NCBI RefSeq assembly: GCF_018492665.1
Contig: NZ_JAFVME010000004.1
Span: 155,988-219,987 of the forward strand
Origin: Pedobacter sp. B4-66
GTDB taxonomy: Bacteria; Bacteroidota; Bacteroidia; Sphingobacteriales; Sphingobacteriaceae
DNA: 64,000 nucleotides
Direction: 5' to 3'
Of this stretch, positions 63,526 through 64,000 are shown in pieces (the stretch's first letter is position 1; every line of letters starts with the position of its first letter). The notes under the pieces were generated by a model. The model saw only the letters and a program-made list of their open reading frames with translations. It did not search any database and was not told the DNA's origin. Both the position numbers and the translations under genes were made by a program.

Positions 63526-63690
63526 ATAAATCGTCGGGCTAAATTTGATTTCAGCCAATTATCATAATTAAGTCACATAAAGCGCTTAAAACGACTCAAT
63601 CCGTATAATTACGTCAAATAGTGTTGTACAACGCATAATTAGTAACTGTGCATTTATTTTTTCTTTATATTCAATTATTCAAATCGGTAG

Positions 63691-63706
63691 AATTTGGCGC
63701 CAAATT
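63691..63706. promoter_or_regulatory. 16-base perfect palindrome AATTTGGCGCCAAATT
   Basis: A perfect palindrome with a GGCGCC centre in otherwise AT-rich DNA, about 215 bases upstream of the last gene. It has the size and symmetry of a dimeric repressor site; the regulator is unknown. Confidence 0.4.
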
Positions 63707-63817
63707 AAATTGATACTGCTACTTAACTAAAATCTTATTCTTTTAGTTTTGAATTAGAAAAATATTGCTTTTGCGACCTAAAATATAGTCGTCCCTCGCA
63801 CCATCATTAAACGTACC

Positions 63818-63861
63818 TTGTTCGGACCTCGTTCGACCACAGTCGAACAAAGGGCGAACAA
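63818..63861. repeat. Imperfect inverted repeat built of GTTCG/CGAAC units
   Basis: Arms 63818-63836 and 63843-63861 match at 15 of 19 positions around a six-base spacer; each arm holds two GTTCG units (or CGAAC on the right side). It lies about 60 bases before the last gene and may be a regulatory site or part of a dispersed element. Confidence 0.4.
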
Positions 63862-63920
63862 TATCAGTAGAAAGGCCGAAGCAGTTCTAGAAGCAGAAAA
63901 AAATCCAAAAAAAAGTGATA

Positions 63921-64000
63921 ATGAAATTATCATTACCACTTCTCTTTATTTTTCTAATGCTAGGTCCTCAGAATGAGGACAACATTAATATCTATTTTGA
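63921..64000 (+). CDS. Start of a secreted protein, cut by the window edge
   Basis: An ATG at 63921 opens 26 codons to the end of the window without a stop: M-K-L-S-L-P-L-L-F-I-F-L-M-L-G followed by a polar stretch (P-Q-N-E-D-N-I-N-I-Y-F). This is a convincing signal peptide with a plausible mature start. The identity of the protein cannot be told. The start codon lies in a small hairpin (TGATAAT 63916-63922 with ATTATCA 63926-63932), and a second hairpin lies inside the reading frame at 63964-63980. Confidence 0.55.
   Translation, partial: MKLSLPLLFIFLMLGPQNEDNINIYF

Larger units (their letters stand above)
63526..63920. other. 395-base upstream region with several palindromes
   Basis: No gene is seen between the purD terminator and the last, truncated gene. 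Besides the two inverted repeats listed separately, GTTGTACAAC (63623-63632) is a 10-base palindrome. This concentration of symmetric sites suggests regulatory DNA for the downstream gene, but no clear TTTG/TAnnTTTG promoter is visible. Confidence 0.45.

Noticed and set aside
63831..63848. T-arm-like GTTCGA sequence suggesting a tRNA
   Set aside because: No acceptor stem, anticodon arm or CCA-like 3' end can be built around it; it is part of the GTTCG inverted repeat.
1..64000. CRISPR arrays, insertion sequences, prophage or integrase genes, restriction systems
   Set aside because: No regularly spaced direct repeats, transposase or phage-like proteins were seen on either strand.

Overview
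The window looks like an ordinary chromosomal stretch of a Bacteroidota bacterium, most likely of the Sphingobacteriaceae (Pedobacter-like). The grounds are the low GC content, the almost complete lack of Shine-Dalgarno sites, promoter -7 boxes of the form TAnnTTTG, the alternative complex III (act) plus cytochrome oxidase supercluster, and families typical of the phylum (DUF1501/DUF1800 pair, DUF4286, DUF4251, DUF3472). I found no tRNA, rRNA, CRISPR array, insertion sequence, prophage or recognisable defence system. Family names come from motif recognition, not from a database search.

Layout. 1-6 kb: the end of hemW, an SDR oxidoreductase, a secreted GH2 beta-galactosidase and a divergent secreted DUF3472 protein; a LacI-type palindrome covers the predicted -33 box of lacZ. 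6-9.2 kb: DUF1800-DUF1501 secreted pair. 9.2-9.8 kb: a gene-free, strongly structured stretch with a candidate small RNA. 9.8-15.5 kb: cupin-like/JmjC protein, a VWA + MoxR-type AAA ATPase pair, metallophosphoesterase, UbiA-like membrane protein. 15.5-19.9 kb: an operon of an S9-peptidase-like lipoprotein without its nucleophile serine, a sensor kinase and an OmpR-type regulator. 20-25.2 kb: TPR protein, DUF4286, rfbC, OmpA lipoprotein, DUF2461, DUF983 and a small membrane protein. 25.3-41.8 kb: the respiratory supercluster on the minus strand, read actA-B-C-D-E-F-ctaC-ctaD, a terminator, then ctaA-ctaB-two subunit III genes-subunit IV-SCO-DUF420. Together these encode quinol oxidation, electron transfer through c hemes to a heme a/Cu oxidase, and synthesis of heme o and heme a. 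42-64 kb: housekeeping and cell-envelope genes (deoxyhypusine synthase-like protein, outer membrane barrel, methyltransferase, SirB1-type protein, esterase, prfB with its +1 frameshift, pgi, DUF4251, glutamine cyclotransferase, yraN, dnaG, SGNH hydrolase, M20 hydrolase, SPOR protein, secA, purD) and, at the very end, the first 26 codons of a further secreted protein.

I see no clear-cut new multi-gene system. The points most worth following are: (i) an S9-like lipoprotein lacking its nucleophile, encoded in one operon with a two-component system, with inverted repeats at both predicted promoters; (ii) several genes whose TAnnTTTG box ends only 4-8 bases before the ATG, suggesting leaderless mRNAs; (iii) a SCO protein without the copper-binding cysteines and a deoxyhypusine synthase-like protein without the catalytic lysine; (iv) structured intergenic RNA candidates near 9.4 kb.
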